Assembly (NCBI GenBank): GCA_012295275.1
Contig: CM022676.1
Coordinates: 10,823,086-10,887,085 of the forward strand
DNA from: Chrysomallon squamiferum
Taxonomy: Eukaryota; Mollusca; Gastropoda; Neomphalida; Peltospiridae
DNA: 64,000 nucleotides
Direction: 5' to 3'
Shown piece after piece: positions 63,397-64,000 of this stretch. Position 1 is the first letter of the stretch, and every line of letters begins with the position of its first letter. A program made the translations under genes and the position numbers. The notes beneath the pieces were generated by a model. It worked only from the letters and a program-made list of their open reading frames with translations, had not been told where the DNA came from and did no database searches.

Positions 63397-63730
63397 CTAA
63401 ACACAGTGCAGAACAGAAAACAACTGAAAAACTGAAACAAGCAACAACAACAAATATTTACAAAAAGAGGAAAATATATAAATAAATAAATAAATAAATA
63501 AAATTAAATTTGTTTTTCTTTAAAAAAAAAATATAATGTGCAGTTATAGTTTTTTTTTTACAAAAGTAGATATTGTTAAATAAATAAATATTGTGCTGCA
63601 GTGTGGTAATCAAAAACAGCAAAATAACAAAACAACAGTGACAACAGCAATAATATCTATAATGATAATAGTAACATAATACAAATAACCATAATCATAA
63701 AAATAATCATCATCATTCGTACTATTGTAA

Positions 63731-64000
63731 TTAAGACAGTAATAATAATAATTTCACTGGCTGTATTCACTGTATTGTTATTAAGACAGTAATAATTTCA
63801 CTGGCTGTATTAACTTTATTGTTATTAAGACAGTAATAATTTCACTGGCTGTATTAACTGTATTGTTATTAAGACAGTAATAATTTCACTGGCTGTATTC
63901 ACTGTATTGTTATTAAGACAGTAATAATTTCACTGGCTGTATTAACTGTTTTGTTATTAAGACAGTAATAATTTCACTGGCTGTATTCACTGTATTGTTA
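63731..64000. repeat. 44-bp minisatellite, about 6 copies, continuing past the window
   Basis: The unit is of the type ttaagacagtaataatttca plus ctggctgtattaactgtattgtta. It lies upstream of the Kazal exon, probably in the intron before it. Confidence 0.9.

Overview
The window is AT-rich, intron-rich, microsatellite-dense animal nuclear DNA. It carries multi-exon genes with GT-AG introns, cell-surface immunoglobulin-domain exons, a follistatin-like 1 (FSTL1-type) gene, and relics of hAT, MULE, Tc1/mariner and LINE elements. There is no bacterial-style gene organisation. A lophotrochozoan, possibly a mollusc, would fit, but the sequence alone does not fix the species.

Region 1 (about 1.0-50.6 kb) is a cluster of small, related immunoglobulin-domain genes. 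They are built from phase-1 modules: a signal-peptide exon ending in a split Gly codon, one or two Ig exons of 300-339 bases, and a short C-terminal anchor module. Gene C (minus, 5456-1604) reads intact as signal peptide + Ig + Ig + a two-exon hydrophobic tail that looks like a GPI-attachment signal. Gene A (plus, 12700-15219) has a signal exon followed by two tandem copies of an Ig exon, each ending in its own stop, which predicts a small secreted Ig protein. Its old anchor exon survives as a fragment at 17961. Gene B (plus, 23969-38739) has a signal exon, two Ig exons, and then both a transmembrane exon (36822) and the two GPI-type exons (38273, 38703). The two ends enter in the same phase, so alternative ends are possible, but B has an in-frame TAG in its first Ig exon and two lesions in the transmembrane exon. 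Gene D (plus, 47773-50577) has intact signal and first-Ig exons but a broken second Ig exon. Fragment E (minus, 40621-40322) is a lone decayed second-Ig exon, with flanks inverted relative to D. A homologous 3' block of about 1 kb, including a microsatellite at the same place, is shared by A, B and C.

Region 2 (51.4-60.1 kb) is tandem-repeat DNA in introns of the next gene: a 4.5-kb CA-rich ACAGT array beside an assembly gap (51185-51384), and a 3.2-kb 11-bp minisatellite. Region 3 (56.0-63.4 kb) holds five exons of an FSTL1-like gene on the minus strand: follistatin/Kazal, linker, EF-hand 1, EF-hand 2 and the start of a VWC domain. The signal-peptide end lies beyond 64000, and the C-terminal end lies beyond the CA array or in the gap.

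The rest is intronic and intergenic DNA with decayed transposons, two pairs of dispersed repeats, a near-perfect 77-bp terminal-inverted-repeat element, and many short tandem repeats. The most interesting system is the Ig cluster, where one exon family seems to have been delivered in secreted, GPI-anchored and transmembrane forms, with some copies decaying.
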